Assembly: GCA_029532625.1 (NCBI GenBank)
Contig: JARFXM010000003.1
Coordinates: forward strand, 1,860,001-1,924,000
From: Lomentospora prolificans
Lineage: Eukaryota; Ascomycota; Sordariomycetes; Microascales; Microascaceae
Direction: 5' to 3'
Length of the DNA: 64,000 nt
In this document: positions 12,501-23,362 of the stretch, in pieces
Layout of the letters: each line of letters starts with the position of its first letter
Position numbering within the stretch: the stretch's first letter is position 1
Made by a program: the position numbers and the translations under genes
The notes under the pieces: model-generated
What the model was told of the DNA's origin: nothing
The model's input: the letters and a program-made list of their open reading frames with translations, nothing else
The model's database searches: none

Positions 12501-13849
12501 TCACCGCTTGCTCGCGTTGAAATGAGCGTATAGAGTGCCTTCGCGGCACACCGTCGTACTTTCCAACTGGAATCGTCATCATCATCATCAAACCCATCGT
12601 CGAGGTCATCATCATCCTCATCCTCATCATCATCGTCCTCATCACTCTCCATCTCCTCATCATCTTCGTCGCCGCCAAACGCGTAGTTAGGGTCGTACTT
12701 AAGGAACCGCAGACAGGCATTGATTGTGTCGTCAGTATATTGCCTCATCTCTTGAGGGCATGCTGATAGGAATGCCTCGAGGGTAATGAGAGCAGCCTCA
12801 TGGACTTCATTGAAGTCGGGAGCGGTATCTTCTCCTTCATTGATCTTGGACATATGAGATTCAAGCTCTGATTCGCTCAAAGTGCCAAGAATGAAGGGGA
12901 CGAGTTGGGCTAGGTTCTGGCCGAACCTGCGTGGTATACACCTTGCCATAGCGCCCATAACCGCGATATATAGCCTCCTGGTCAGCGATGAGGATTTGGC
13001 GCTCTGAAGAGCGTGGGACATGTGCTTGACTAGGGTCTGGAGGGCACTGTCAGAGATATAGAGGGCCATGATAGAGATGGCCGCGACGGCACGCTTCCTC
13101 ATAACGGAAGAGCCTTTCTCTGTCTCGAGTAAGCTCAGGAGGGACTCTAGCATGGACTCGGCTTCGTATGCTTGAAGTAGAGGACCGAAGCACCTCGCAA
13201 CTTCAATCAAAACGTCGACCGCCTCGGGGGTCATGTCACTCGCATTTTCGAACATGCAAGGCGGAGGAGGAGGCTGTTTGTGCTTGGCCTGCTCGGTTTG
13301 GAGTTGCTGATGTTGGGCCGGAACCATGAGGCGGGGAATGACGACACGGCTCACGGCGCTGTAAGCATTCGCGACATCGGTCGTAGGAGCGACACCAGGA
13401 ACCGGCCGGGGTAGCGCGATGATGACGGCACGAAGAGCCATGCTGGGCAGGGAGTTATCGACTGAGTTCTTCAGCTTTAAAGACGCTAATTTGTCGAGCA
13501 TAGGCGCAACGATCGAGGGATGGACCTTTCCTACAAGAGGGCCGAGGCTATTTGTCAAGAACGTTAGCTATCTAGCACTACGCTATGTGGAAGAAGGATA
13601 CGCATACCACTTGACTGCGAGGTTCTGGACCTCTCCGTTCTGGTCATCTAGGGCCTTTGCGAGAGCATCGACAGTTCTGGCACCAATATTATACTCGTGG
13701 TGGAGGAGATCGGGTTTTGCGATGGTGAGAACCTGAAGCAAGTCGTTCAGGGACATGAATCGGAAGTCTGGGTCAGCATCTGTCATGCGTTGTAGAAGCT
13801 GCAACACCATGTTAGGTGACGGGTTTGGAGGTATGCCGGTACTCGACAT
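9573..13849 (-). CDS. CAND1: Cullin-associated NEDD8-dissociated protein (CAND1/TIP120)
   Basis: Four exons read leftwards, 13849-13608, 13547-10520, 10446-10108 and 10046-9573, give about 1360 residues. CAND1 is a HEAT-repeat solenoid that wraps unneddylated cullin-Rbx1 and exchanges SCF substrate receptors. The N-terminus (LLQRMTDADPDFRFMSLNDL) and the join VK-CLGPLVGKVHPSIV match the family. An acidic insert of Asp/Glu runs lies near residues 370-405, followed by SSWKVRRCAAKAL, as in animal CAND1, and HEAT-like helices continue to the C-terminus. The first intron is 60 nt and all phases agree. Length and end-to-end domain content suggest a complete gene. The tRNA upstream is on the opposite strand. 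Confidence 0.94.
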
Positions 13850-14699
13850 GATGGGCGACGGCGACTGGACTAGGACTAGAATTGAATATCGGAAACGAAG
13901 TTAAGAAAAAAAAAAAAGGTCACTGGTCCGGGTGCCGAAGGAGACGACGACGACGATGATACACTAAAAAATGATCGCGGTAAGAGACTAAAGGATAACG
14001 TGGGTGGTAGTCGGAGACAGGTTGGGAAAGAAGTAGCCTCAGCTCGGGTGGAGAACACGACAATCTCAAGTAGGTGGAGAGATGGCCTGTTTCGCAAGCC
14101 GGTCGACCTTTCCTGTCGATTTATGAGGGAAGCTTCTGGACGAGCAGCTAGACTGAACCACTCCCAATGGTGTCTGGAGGTGGTAATACTAATATGCGTG
14201 GTATGAGGTGCGAGTGTGTAACAGCAGCCTGGCGGTTGTGGTATATGCCGCTCACGCCTGGTAAGTGTCATAAGACGCAGCTGCTCCAGAGGTGTTTTGC
14301 TGGCGTTACCTGCTCGCGGGGTCGGTTTCCTGTTGGAGGGGTTACGGGGTGCGACATGTACGAGGGTACTTGGAGGTCAAGGGAGGGGTAGCTGCATTGC
14401 GGCTCATCTTCGGTTGATAACTTTCAAAGGGCTCTCACAACAACCACCATATTTACAGGGGGATTGACGAGCTGGTTGGTGGCTCGGAGTGGGTGTTAGA
14501 CCCCTGGTGACTTGCGCGCGACTCGGATGTTGACGGATCTTTGGAATGGGTGGACTTCCAATAGTTTCAAGACTGATTATAAACTAAGAAAAGGTAACTG
14601 CGGAATTTCCTTCGAATTCTTGCTGTCCGTCGTATTCTCTTCCTCTCCTCAAACTTGCCCTGCTTATACCCCAATAAGGCGCACAAAATACAACAAGAA
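13850..14699. other. Intergenic between CAND1 promoter and tRNA-Gly
   Basis: Holds the CAND1 promoter and leader and the upstream flank of the tRNA gene. A 13-base A run lies near 13905. No supported coding gene. Confidence 0.6.
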
Positions 14700-14783
14700 G
14701 CACTATTGGGTTAGTGGTAAACTTGGTCGTTGCCATCCTCCGATAGATTCGACCAGCCCCCGGTTCGATTCCGGGATAGTGCA
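14700..14783 (+). tRNA. tRNA-Gly(GCC) with a 13-nt intron
   Basis: The cloverleaf folds cleanly. The acceptor stem is GCACTAT (14700-14706) with ATAGTGC (14776-14782), plus discriminator A at 14783. The D stem is GGTT/AACT. The anticodon stem is GGTCG (14725-14729) with CGACC (14750-14754), and the loop TTGCCA places anticodon GCC at 14732-14734. The T arm is CCCGG-TTCGATT-CCGGG. The anticodon halves are split by 14736-14748, at the canonical intron site one base 3' of the anticodon. The mature RNA ends GCA-3' before CCA addition. The B box is GGTTCGATTCC. Confidence 0.96.
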
Positions 14784-14788
14784 CTTGG

Positions 14789-14799
14789 TTTTCTTTTTT
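14789..14799 (+). terminator. Pol III terminator of tRNA-Gly
   Basis: TTTT (14789-14792) followed by TTTTTT (14794-14799) starts six bases after the tRNA 3' end, the usual position of an RNA polymerase III stop signal. Confidence 0.85.
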
Positions 14800-15354
14800 C
14801 GCCCGTCTCGACTCTTTTTTTAGACCTAGGTCTTGCCGTGACCTGCTCCTTCGACTGTCCCTGTTTTTCTGGCCCCTGGCGTTGACGTTCTTTCTGACTT
14901 ACGTGCGTCTAGTCCCGATCGTTCTGTGCATAAGGCTGTACACTACTTCTATCTTTTTCTTGGCTACATATGAATCCTAGGAACCAAGGACTGTATCTTC
15001 GAGAAGCCACATCTTCTATTTGCAGAGGGCTTGATTCAGTGGACTAGATTATTTCGATCGTGACTAAGTACGCGCTTCGCCGATAACACTTCATTTGTAG
15101 TAGGGTGGCCGGACTGAATGTTACAAGTGCACAGGATCCTTGGTTGTGTCTCGATTCAATAAGGAAAGTAAGAGAATACACTTGAAATGCCTGAGGAGCT
15201 TGGGTCGCCATCCTGGTTCGTAATTGCTTCTGGGTATCAATGATGCCTTTTTAAAAGTACAAACACAATCCATTCCCAGTACAAGAGTGATTTCCCATAT
15301 AATAGTACAGAAGTGATACAACTCCGGGGACACTGCAAAAACGAATTGGGACAC
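14800..15354. other. Intergenic, no supported gene
   Basis: Between the tRNA terminator and the stop codon of the Shg1-domain gene. The right part should be that gene's 3' UTR. No further tRNA or ORF is supported. Confidence 0.55.
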
Positions 15355-18219
15355 TCAATGCCGGCTGCGGCTACGAGTACGAGACCGCTCCCTCCGACTT
15401 CGTCGGAAGTCCTTGTCCCTGTCTCTGTCCCTGTCTCTGTCACGACTTCTGTCCCGGTTCCGATCCCTATCCCTATCCCTTTCCCTGTCCCTATCCCGAT
15501 CCCGATCCCGATTTCGGTCCCTGTTTCTATCTCGATCTCGGTCACGATCACGATCACGATCACGATCCCGGTCACGGCCACGGTCACGATCTCTGTCACG
15601 ATCACTCCTCTCCCTATCTCGATCCCTTTCACGGGACCTATCCCTGCCTCGATCTCTTGACCGGTTCCTATCCCGATCCCGCTCGTGGGGCCGATAGTTA
15701 TTCTCCCTATCCCTGTTCCGTGACCGATCTCGATACCGATTCGACTTATCACCATCCCGACCTCTATCCCGACCTGGGCTCGCGCTACGGCTGGGTGACT
15801 TGCTACGGCGCATCGCCGGCCTCTCGTCCCGCTCCTTGCGCTGCTCGCGACTGCCCGGTACATATCGATCGATATCTTCACCAATAGCCCGTCTCTTTGC
15901 CTCAGGGGAGCCCTCTCCAGTACTCTTCTTGTCGTCGATTCCCGGGACCGGCTGGCCTTTTTCTCTAGCCTCACGTTGAGCAGCAAGATAGGCCTTAGCT
16001 TCTCGCTCCCGCTTCTTAACCTCCTCTTGCTTCCAAGCTTCTCTTGCCTCTTTGTCTAGGCCAGGGGGTGGAGCCACAGCAGTGCTGATGGAAGGAGATT
16101 TAGCCCGGGAGACAGAGTCCCTACGCCGGTCTCGGTCCAGAGTGCGAGATGTATCTCGTCTGGTCGACCGGCTCCTGGAACGGCGGGTGGATTCGCGACG
16201 CAGGCCTCTCGTCCGGGACCGAGACCTATCTCGGCGGCGCGAGCGATCACGGTAACGATCTCGATCCCTAGATCGGCTGCGGTCACGTCGATCGGAACGT
16301 CGTGGCGTACGGCTCCTCTCACGGTCTCGAGTACGTAGACGAGATCGAGAGCGGGTCCTATCTCGTTTGCGAGCCCTTGTCCTTGATGTCGACCTTGACC
16401 TATCTCTCCTGTCCGTCCTGACACGGGAGCGACTACGGTCCCTCCTCTCAGATCGTACTTCCGACCGGGCCCGGCCCCCGGCGGTGGAGCGCGCTACAGA
16501 GCGTTCCCTAGGCCGTCTATCATCCCTGCGGGTCCTGGACCGTGAGCGCTCCCGGTCTCGTCGGGTTCTTGAGCGGCTCCGGTTTCGCCGGTTAGACCGG
16601 TCGTTACTTCTCTCGCGACGGGGAGAGGACGATCGCGCATCTCTATCTCGCTTCCGCCTGTCTGCAAAAGAGTTATCGTCACGGTCATTCGTTGTGTCTT
16701 GATCTCGCCGGTCAGCCGGGACACGTGAGCTACCTCGAGCCTTATCGGCGTCCTTCTTGACAGGGGGTTCCTCAGCCTTCACCGCCATTGCCTCACTGCG
16801 GCTGGCCGAATTATCGGCAGTTGGTGTTGATGGCGCCGCTTCAGCTTTGGGGACCTTGGTCTCGCTCGCTCGGGATGAGCTAGGAGCCCTATCCCCCAAT
16901 TTCTTTTTGGAATCCGAAGGTTTTGAGGATTCACGCTTGATCGGCATAATTGCTGATGCAGGTTTCGCTTTCCTGGGCGGAGGAGCCAAGGCCTCATCAA
17001 TCTCGATCTCGGGTTGCTTTTGCTCGACGCGCTTTGATTCACGAAGAAGATCCGCGAGGGCCTCCTGTTCAAGGCGCTCATGGTCCTCCTTAGAAAGTTC
17101 CTTCGGTGCCCCCGACTCGGCTTCTCGATTTTTCCGTCGCTCCTTGTCACGGTCACGATCGCGATCGCGATCCCTGCGGTCCTTATCCCTGTAACGGCTC
17201 CGGTCACGGCTTCTATCCCGGTCCCTATCGCGACGACGAGACCTGTCCCGACTTCGTTCGCGGTCGCGGTCGCGGTCACGGCTGTGTTCTCGATAGCCGC
17301 GTGTCCGGTCATAATCCCGAGTTCTGTCCCGTTCACGAGTTCTATCCCTATCCCTGTCTCGATCGCGGTCACGGCTTCGGTCACGGCTTCGGTCACGACT
17401 CCGTTCGCGACTTCGATTTCTCTGTCGTTCTCGCTCTCGTTCCCGTTCCCGTTCCCGTTCCCGTTCCCGTTCTTCTCGGTCTCTTCGTCGGGCATCTCGC
17501 TCCTCACGGCGTTTCAATTCCTCCTTTTCTCGCTCCTTTTCGGCTCGCTTGCGCTCCTCCCTGGCGATCTTGCGCTTTTCTTCTTGGATAGCGAGTTCCT
17601 TAGCCTTGAGTTCTTCCCGCACCCGCTGGCGCTCCGCCTGCTTAGCCGCCGTTTCCGCGGCATATTCTTCGTCCGTCTTTGATCCGCGTTGTTGCTCGGC
17701 GGCGGCCGCCTCTTCTCCTATTTCCGCTCGCCTAAGCTCACGAATGCGTTGTTCGATGGCGCTCGTGTCGATAAGCTTCTCGATCATGACTTGAGCTTTT
17801 TGATAAATGCCAGATCGCTCAAGCGCGCCATCAATAAGGGCGGCCGCTTTGCCTCGATCGAGGGTTAATAGTTGGTTAGGGTTCCTTTCGATCTCTTGCT
17901 CTGCGACTTCGAGTATCGACTGCGTAACTTGTGTTTCGTAGCCCTGGCGTAAAGATTAGTCGATTAACTTTTTGGGGGCTTGTGGAGCACCGAGAAATAT
18001 GGTGAGGGTCGGTGACGAAGAACATACACTCGTCTCAAAGCTATCCCAAACTTGTTTGCGGATGGCATCATAGTCTCCCTTTTTTTTGAATCCGTTCGCA
18101 AGAGATTCAATCGCCGCCCTCGTCGCAGATGGCAGTGGAAGTTCCGAGGCTTTGTACTTTCGAGGAGTTATCGAAGATTTCACGGGAGCCTGCTCAGGCT
18201 CGGCCATAGTTGTCGCCAT
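15355..18219 (-). CDS. Shg1/BOD1-domain (COMPASS-type) protein with RD/RS-rich tail
   Basis: Exons 18219-18028 and 17943-15355 join through a GTATGT...CAG intron and give 926 residues. Residues about 30-110 match the Shg1/BOD1 family: FKKKGDYDAIRKQVWDSFETS, then GYETQVTQSILEVAEQEIER and LLTLDRGKAAALIDGALERSG. In yeast Shg1 is a subunit of the Set1 COMPASS H3K4 methyltransferase. Next comes a charged coiled-coil-like stretch (EEKRKIAREERKRAEKEREK), then roughly 650 residues dominated by Arg-Asp, Arg-Glu and Arg-Ser repeats that run to the stop (RTRSRSRH). Such tails are typical of nuclear RNA-processing proteins. The Shg1 identity is well supported; COMPASS membership is inferred. Antisense open frames across the repeat are shadows of its periodic composition. 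Confidence 0.85.
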
Positions 18220-18773
18220 CGTAATGAGGGGACCCCAACTCGGTAGTAGGGGTGGAATACTCTAGACGGCTTTATTTTTGGGTCATATGGGCATAGGCTT
18301 GCGAGTATACGGTTGAGTAGAGGCAGATTACCTCTACAAACACAGAACTGCAACCTCAACGGAAAGATATGGGATTATATCACGTATATCCCATTGTATC
18401 CGTAAATAAGCCCTTTCGGATTTGTTGCTGGGTTAGATAATTCGATGGGTGTATGTCTGCGAGACTCACGTCGGGTCATGGAAATCGCGTGTAGAATTTG
18501 GCCGAACGCGCCGGGTGTTATTCGGCAGATCATCAACCTATCACAGTTCACCCGATTATATCCCGAATCTCGAGAAACCTCATCTGAGCAAGAATCACAA
18601 CTCACGCTACCAAACGCTTGCTAGGTCTCACGACGAAGAATCACAAACCGTTGAGCCAACCCGTCGTCTCCGCTCCAATCCTGAAGGAGGTTTTCTCTAT
18701 TAGCCTTCTATCCATTGAGGGAATCGAGTCCACGGAACCCACGAGCTACACATCCGGCTCAATTGCATTCACA
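18220..18773. promoter_or_regulatory. Divergent intergenic region, Shg1-domain gene / complex I subunit
   Basis: 554 bp separate the two divergent start codons, so both promoters must lie here. A CCAAT pentamer at 18675-18679 is on the complex I side. Placement of core elements is not resolved. Confidence 0.5.
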
Positions 18774-19118
18774 ATGGTCGCCAAGGTTCTCTTCTGGAGT
18801 GGCTTCGGTATGACAGCACCTTCGAACTTTACATCTTTCTTTGTGTAATTACCGAATCTAATGATTGAACTGCTTTTTATAGGCTTCGCCGCGCGCTGGT
18901 GGCAGATGGGCATCGAGATGCGCCCTTTCTTCAACAAGGAGTCCCTCTGGGTCTACCCTATCTACATGGCCGGCGGTGCCGCTTTCGGATACTGGCTCCA
19001 GGGTGTCGAGGACCGACAAAATATTCTGATATCTGAGAGGAAACAGAGCCTTTTGGAGAAGCGGGCGAGAAAAGCGCTAAGGGATGCGGAGGCTGCCAAG
19101 GCTGAGGCCGAGGCGTAA
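18774..19118 (+). CDS. Small mitochondrial complex I accessory subunit (14-kDa-type)
   Basis: Exons 18774-18807 and 18883-19118 give 89 residues with the phase-1 join GFG-FAARWW. The protein starts MVAKVLFWSGFG and contains GIEMRPFF, then a glycine-rich membrane segment (YMAGGAAFGYWLQGVEDRQ), and ends in a charged Ala/Glu helix. I recognise this pattern from fungal proteins annotated as NADH-ubiquinone oxidoreductase 14 kDa subunit, perhaps the NDUFC2/NUXM counterpart; that equivalence is from memory. The short length and single hydrophobic stretch fit an inner-membrane accessory subunit. No cleavable presequence is obvious. Confidence 0.65.
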
Positions 19119-19393
19119 GTATCATCAACGATACCGAGGGATTGAATTAAATGGCCGTCGTGCGGGAGGCGGAGACGAGTTAGCCAAGGACAGGCAAGGC
19201 TAATTGTGAATACTAAAACGGACTTGATGGGGTTCATTATAGAGTTTTATTGTGCCATCAGTTATTAACAACATTTACAAGCTCAAGTTCAATCTGCGCA
19301 CATCTGTGTGGGTTCGCTGTGTGGGTTTCTTCCCACTGCATGATAACGGGCCAACCATGTGTATATGATCCTGTAATGTCTACGGCTTGGTTT

Positions 19394-20807
19394 TTACAGA
19401 AACTCCATCCTCTTCAAAATACCAGGCACCATATGGGGGCGGATCCCTCCATGTTCCGATAGAATAGTTGAGACGTATGGAGGAGTAGTGGTGTCATAAA
19501 GGAGCCTGAACCCCGTCTCGACGCCGAGTTCAGGATCAATCTCGTTGTATGTCAACGAATCCGTCGCCATCCTTTCTGTGAAGTTGATGGATTCACAGAG
19601 CACAATCATTTCACTATTCGCATCAGCAGCTGTGAGAGCGACGTCACAGGTACCCGCTCTTGCGTAAATAGAGCCGTTGCTGAAGACAGCCTCGGCGGCG
19701 ACGAGAGTCTTTGTGGAGTGGCGCGCTACTGATAGAGAACCGGCAAGGTCGGGACAATAGGTTACGTTCAGGCCACCCTGCTGAAGCGCTTTCGCCATCT
19801 CGGTGCCGCACCTATCGTGGGCGTCATCAATGACGACGACGCGAAACTTCTTTCCATACTTGTGAGCTTTGAGAAGAGCCTTCCTTACTAGGTGATGGCT
19901 CGCGTAGGTGACGATGACGTCCTCGTCCTCAATCTCCTCAGCAGCATTCTCTACGATAACGCCTCCTGCGATAATGACCTTTTCGCGGATAAAGGAATCG
20001 ATATCCTCGCACAGGTGTTTCTTAGCCTCCTCGTCTGAAGAGTCAATATCGATCTTGCTAATCTGGAGTTTGAGCCACCGTACGGCGTTACCCATAGAGA
20101 AACACATAGGCCTGCACTCAGTGAGGTATTCGATCTGGGGGTTGAGGACGTGAGAGGTAAAATGGCGAGAGAGCGTGTTGCCAGCGGGGGTAGTATATGA
20201 GTCGATGACCTAGTAATGTCGGTTAATATGGCGGATCCTATATTTCTCTAGTCTAGCGACGCGGATATGGGAGACAAACCTTCTTCATGGCTAACAAGGT
20301 GGCCTCTAGCCTCTTGGTGCTGTCACGAAGCACAAATGCGCTCATCTGCTGACCAAGAAGTAGAACAGCGGGATGGACGTCCTTATCCGCTTGTGTCATC
20401 GGTATCCTCTTCGCCATAGACAGGTGGCTGAAACATTCCGGGATCGCGGGCTTGTTCTCTCTGGGAGCTTGGGGCAGGGTGGTCTGGCGCTGGGCCTTGC
20501 CGGCGGGTGCCTGAGGGCCATCCTGCTTCTGCTTTCCCTTTCCTCCCTTGGTGTCGGCGCCAGCACCACCCGCAGAGGCTGGAGGGGCAGTGGCCTTCGT
20601 AGCTGCCCTCCTCGCAGCCTTCTCGGCCTTGGCCTTGGCTTTTAGTTCGGCCCCGGTCAACTTTTTCTCCCCGGTCGCCGGGACGGCTTGAGCTGCGGCG
20701 GGCTTAGTGGCGGAAGCAGACGCGCTTGCAGACACTGCGGTATTCGACGCTGCGGTAGTAGCAGTAGCCTCGAGCTTCGGCGCTTGGGCGCCACTTTCTG
20801 TCGCCAT
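19394..20807 (-). CDS. GCD2: Translation initiation factor eIF2B subunit delta
   Basis: Exons 20807-20280 and 20209-19394 give 447 residues. The first 120 residues are Ala/Lys-rich and low complexity, as in the delta subunit N-terminus. The conserved eIF2B alpha/beta/delta fold follows: FVLRDSTKRLEATLLAMKKVIDSY, then CRPMCFSMGNAVRWLK, IVTYASHHLVRKAL, VVVIDDAHDRCGTEMAKAL and a C-terminal DTTTPPYVSTILSEHGG. eIF2B is the guanine nucleotide exchange factor for eIF2 and the target of the integrated stress response. The delta rather than alpha or beta assignment rests on the basic N-terminal extension and the MGNA segment. The splice AMKK-VIDSY is phase 0. Confidence 0.9.
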
Positions 20808-21611
20808 TATGGCTAGATTCGGGGGTTGTACTGTTGCTAGGTTGGTGATGCGACTGGCGGGTGGGATATTCTGTAGAGGTAGTGGGGTAAAGATTGGGTC
20901 GCTGTTGTGCAGTTTCTATGACGGCTATCTGCGTTGTTATATGGTGAAGATAATTATGCTGGTCGAAAATACCTGAAATACTGAAGTGTTTATAGATTCG
21001 TAGGCAAATGGATTGTCAACGGAGCCTTCAATGTTGTCGCTGCCGAGTGTGGTGAGCAGCAGGTTGAGTCATTGCCAACCCAGCGGAATTTTTTGCGACC
21101 ACCTAACTTCAAATTGATGTGAAGCTACCTTGTAACTTTGCCTATTTACCCCGCCAGCGTTAGCAGTCAGTCAGCGGGTACACCACCAGCGCGCTGTGCC
21201 TGGCTATGAGGTCCCATCAATTGATCAATATCAATCTAACATCAGTTGACGGTGGGTTGGAAATTGATTATTGGAACGATACGTAAACAAAAACTGTCAA
21301 TTTGGAACATTGAAGAGGCTGTTGAATGTGAAGACAGAGGACCGCCTCAATTTGTAGCCGTGCAGCATCGAACTCTTAAATCATTCATAAACACCCGGGT
21401 TGGCAAGGTTGTTGAGCTACCCGCTACTAAATAGTATCAGATGGCCTTGATGCTTACATTATTATTGACTTCCTTTTCCCGATCTCCTCTATAGCCAACA
21501 GGACTCATGTGTACGAGGATGGTATACACTATAATATAATACAATCCAACGAGGCTCTACCACGGCCCGGGATCCATACCCAATGTGATTGAATGATGTA
21601 GATGCAACCCA
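20808..21611. other. Intergenic, no supported gene
   Basis: About 0.8 kb between the eIF2B delta start and the mtIF3 stop. The left part is the eIF2B promoter and the right part the mtIF3 3' UTR. No convincing ORF. Confidence 0.6.
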
Positions 21612-22421
21612 TTATCCCTGCTTCTCAACATACAGCCTCATAACCCTCCCCACATCTCCATCCGGGGCCCTCGCCTCTCTGGCCCCCGGCACTTCAGCCC
21701 AAACCTCCTTCACCTTTTTCAGGACATCCGTGGCTTCCTCCTGTGTAGCCTTTCTCCCGTGCCTCTTCCCTCGCAATACAACTTCCACCTTGTGCCCACT
21801 CTCCAAGAATTCCTTCATGCGCTTCGACTTGAGGGCGAGGTCGTTGTCGGCAATCGCCCAGTTGATCTCCACAATCTTGTACTTCTGCTTCGACTTTTGC
21901 TTTTCCTTCTCAGCACGCGCGGCTGCCTCGTTGGCTTTCTTCGTGGCCTCCTCGGCGCGGTTGAAGATCTTGCAGACGGGCAGCATTAGGCCGTTGGGCC
22001 CTTGCCTACTTTCGGAGACAAGGCGGAGCGTGTGTGTCTTGAGGTCGAGCCCGCGAAGGACTTCTGAAGTTCTATGAGGACCGGTTATGCCCTGGCCTTC
22101 TACGACAATCATAATGGTCCGAGCCGTGATGTCTCGGTCAGATAGAGGTTGGTTGCCTGGTGTTTTCTGCGATTGCTGCTGGGTCGAAGGGCCTCGTCCA
22201 CCTCGGCCCCGACCCCGTTGTAGGGGACGGGAAGCGGTATATGATAGGTATTTAGCTTGTTGAATTGATTGCGTGGGTATCGCATTGCTGGGTAGAGGTT
22301 GGTTTCTGCATGCGAGGACGCAGCATGTGGGCAGAGTGGTGCGTTTGATCGCCTGGTGTGCGGGTGTGGGCGCCCAAGATAGGGCGGCCCGTAGGCTCGT
22401 GATGCATCGTGTCGAGCTCAT
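21612..22421 (-). CDS. Mitochondrial translation initiation factor IF-3
   Basis: A single exon of 269 residues. The first 60 residues form an Arg/Ser/Thr-rich presequence with few acids, followed by a Gly/Arg/Gln linker. The IF3 fold follows: the N domain near residues 90-145 (TIMIVVEGQGITGPHRTSEVLRGLD) and the C domain near 165-260 (KIVEINWAIADNDLALKSKRMKEFLESGHKVEVVL). IF3 keeps ribosomal subunits apart and proofreads the start codon in mitochondria; the yeast counterpart is Aim23. A mildly diverged N domain is normal for mitochondrial members. It is divergent from IMP1, with 363 bp between start codons. Confidence 0.88.
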   Translation of the reverse strand: MSSTRCITSLRAALSWAPTPAHQAIKRTTLPTCCVLACRNQPLPSNAIPTQSIQQAKYLSYTASRPLQRGRGRGGRGPSTQQQSQKTPGNQPLSDRDITARTIMIVVEGQGITGPHRTSEVLRGLDLKTHTLRLVSESRQGPNGLMLPVCKIFNRAEEATKKANEAAARAEKEKQKSKQKYKIVEINWAIADNDLALKSKRMKEFLESGHKVEVVLRGKRHGRKATQEEATDVLKKVKEVWAEVPGAREARAPDGDVGRVMRLYVEKQG

Positions 22422-22784
22422 GGTATCGTAGAACGATTATCGCATAAAATACTTATGCGAACCGTTCGTCGTGGTAACTTGGGGAGGCAGGCAGAGGAGA
22501 CGCGCTCAACGAGTTGTAGGTTTCTGTTTCGCTGCAAACTCGGGGAAGTTTGAGCCAAAGATGCACGGAGCTTCCCAAAGCTCCAGCCAATCACACTCAC
22601 TCCATAACCTTCCACCATCTTACCTTCAAATCTCATCCCATCCTCATCTTCAAAACCACCCTCCAACTGAGAACGATATACCAGCTACAACTCGACCTTT
22701 GGGCCGAGCTTACCCTAAACTAGAAATTTTTCATACTTCCTGCAAATGTAGCCTTCACATCTTTCTTGTCTGCAACCCCGAAAA
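22422..22784. promoter_or_regulatory. Shared divergent promoter region, mtIF3 / IMP1
   Basis: 363 bp lie between the start codons of two mitochondrial genes transcribed away from each other. A CCAATCA box occurs at 22587-22593. The sequence next to the IMP1 start is pyrimidine- and CA-rich. Bidirectional function is inferred from spacing only. Confidence 0.55.
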
Positions 22785-23362
22785 ATGCCGCCCCGTGCAC
22801 CCATCCTCGATCCACGGCGAGCCGCCCGCCTAACACTTACCGTCTTGAAAGCCACCGCCCTCTATCACGTCATCTCCCACTATGCCTTCTCTCTCACCCC
22901 TGCCGAAGGCGCATCTATGCTCCCAACGCTCGATGTGATGGGCCAGTGGGTTCTCGTCTCTATGCGTTACCGCCACGGCCGGGATGTCCGCGTCGGAGAC
23001 CTCGTCACTTACGACATTCCCGTTTCGCGTGATTGGTGTGGCCTAAAGCGTGTAGTAGGCATGCCCGGTGATTACGTTGCGCTCCATCCTCCGGGCACGG
23101 CTCCGGGCCCTAAGGATGATATGATTCAAGTAAGCCCTTTAGTCCTGATCCTTCAGGTCCAAGATTACCGTTATCCGCATCTATGAATACTAACCCAGCC
23201 CAGGTTCCTGCTGGTCATTGCTGGTTGGTAGGAGATAATCTCACCGTATCGAGGGATAGCCGAGATTTTGGCCCTGTCCCCTTGGCCCTCGTCAAGGGTA
23301 AGGTTCTTGCGACACTGTTCCCGTTCAAGTGGATAGAAAGCGGTCTTAAAAGGGTTGAGTAA
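22785..23362 (+). CDS. IMP1: Mitochondrial inner membrane protease subunit 1
   Basis: Exons 22785-23129 and 23204-23362 give 167 residues. This is an S26-family signal peptidase of the inner membrane that matures proteins in the intermembrane space. The catalytic Ser44 sits in EGASMLPTL and the general-base Lys88 in GLKRVVGMPGD. The downstream conserved box GHCWLVGDNLTVSRDSRDFGPV comes from exon 2. One N-terminal hydrophobic helix (residues about 20-38) anchors the enzyme. Length and the presence of both catalytic residues fit Imp1 rather than Imp2. The intron is a GTAAGC donor with an in-frame join at IQ-VPAGH. Confidence 0.92.

Noticed and set aside
17080..17682. 200-codon plus-strand ORF opposite the RD/RS gene
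   Set aside because: It is an antisense shadow: periodic Arg-Asp codons are open in several frames and give Val/Ile/Pro repeats.
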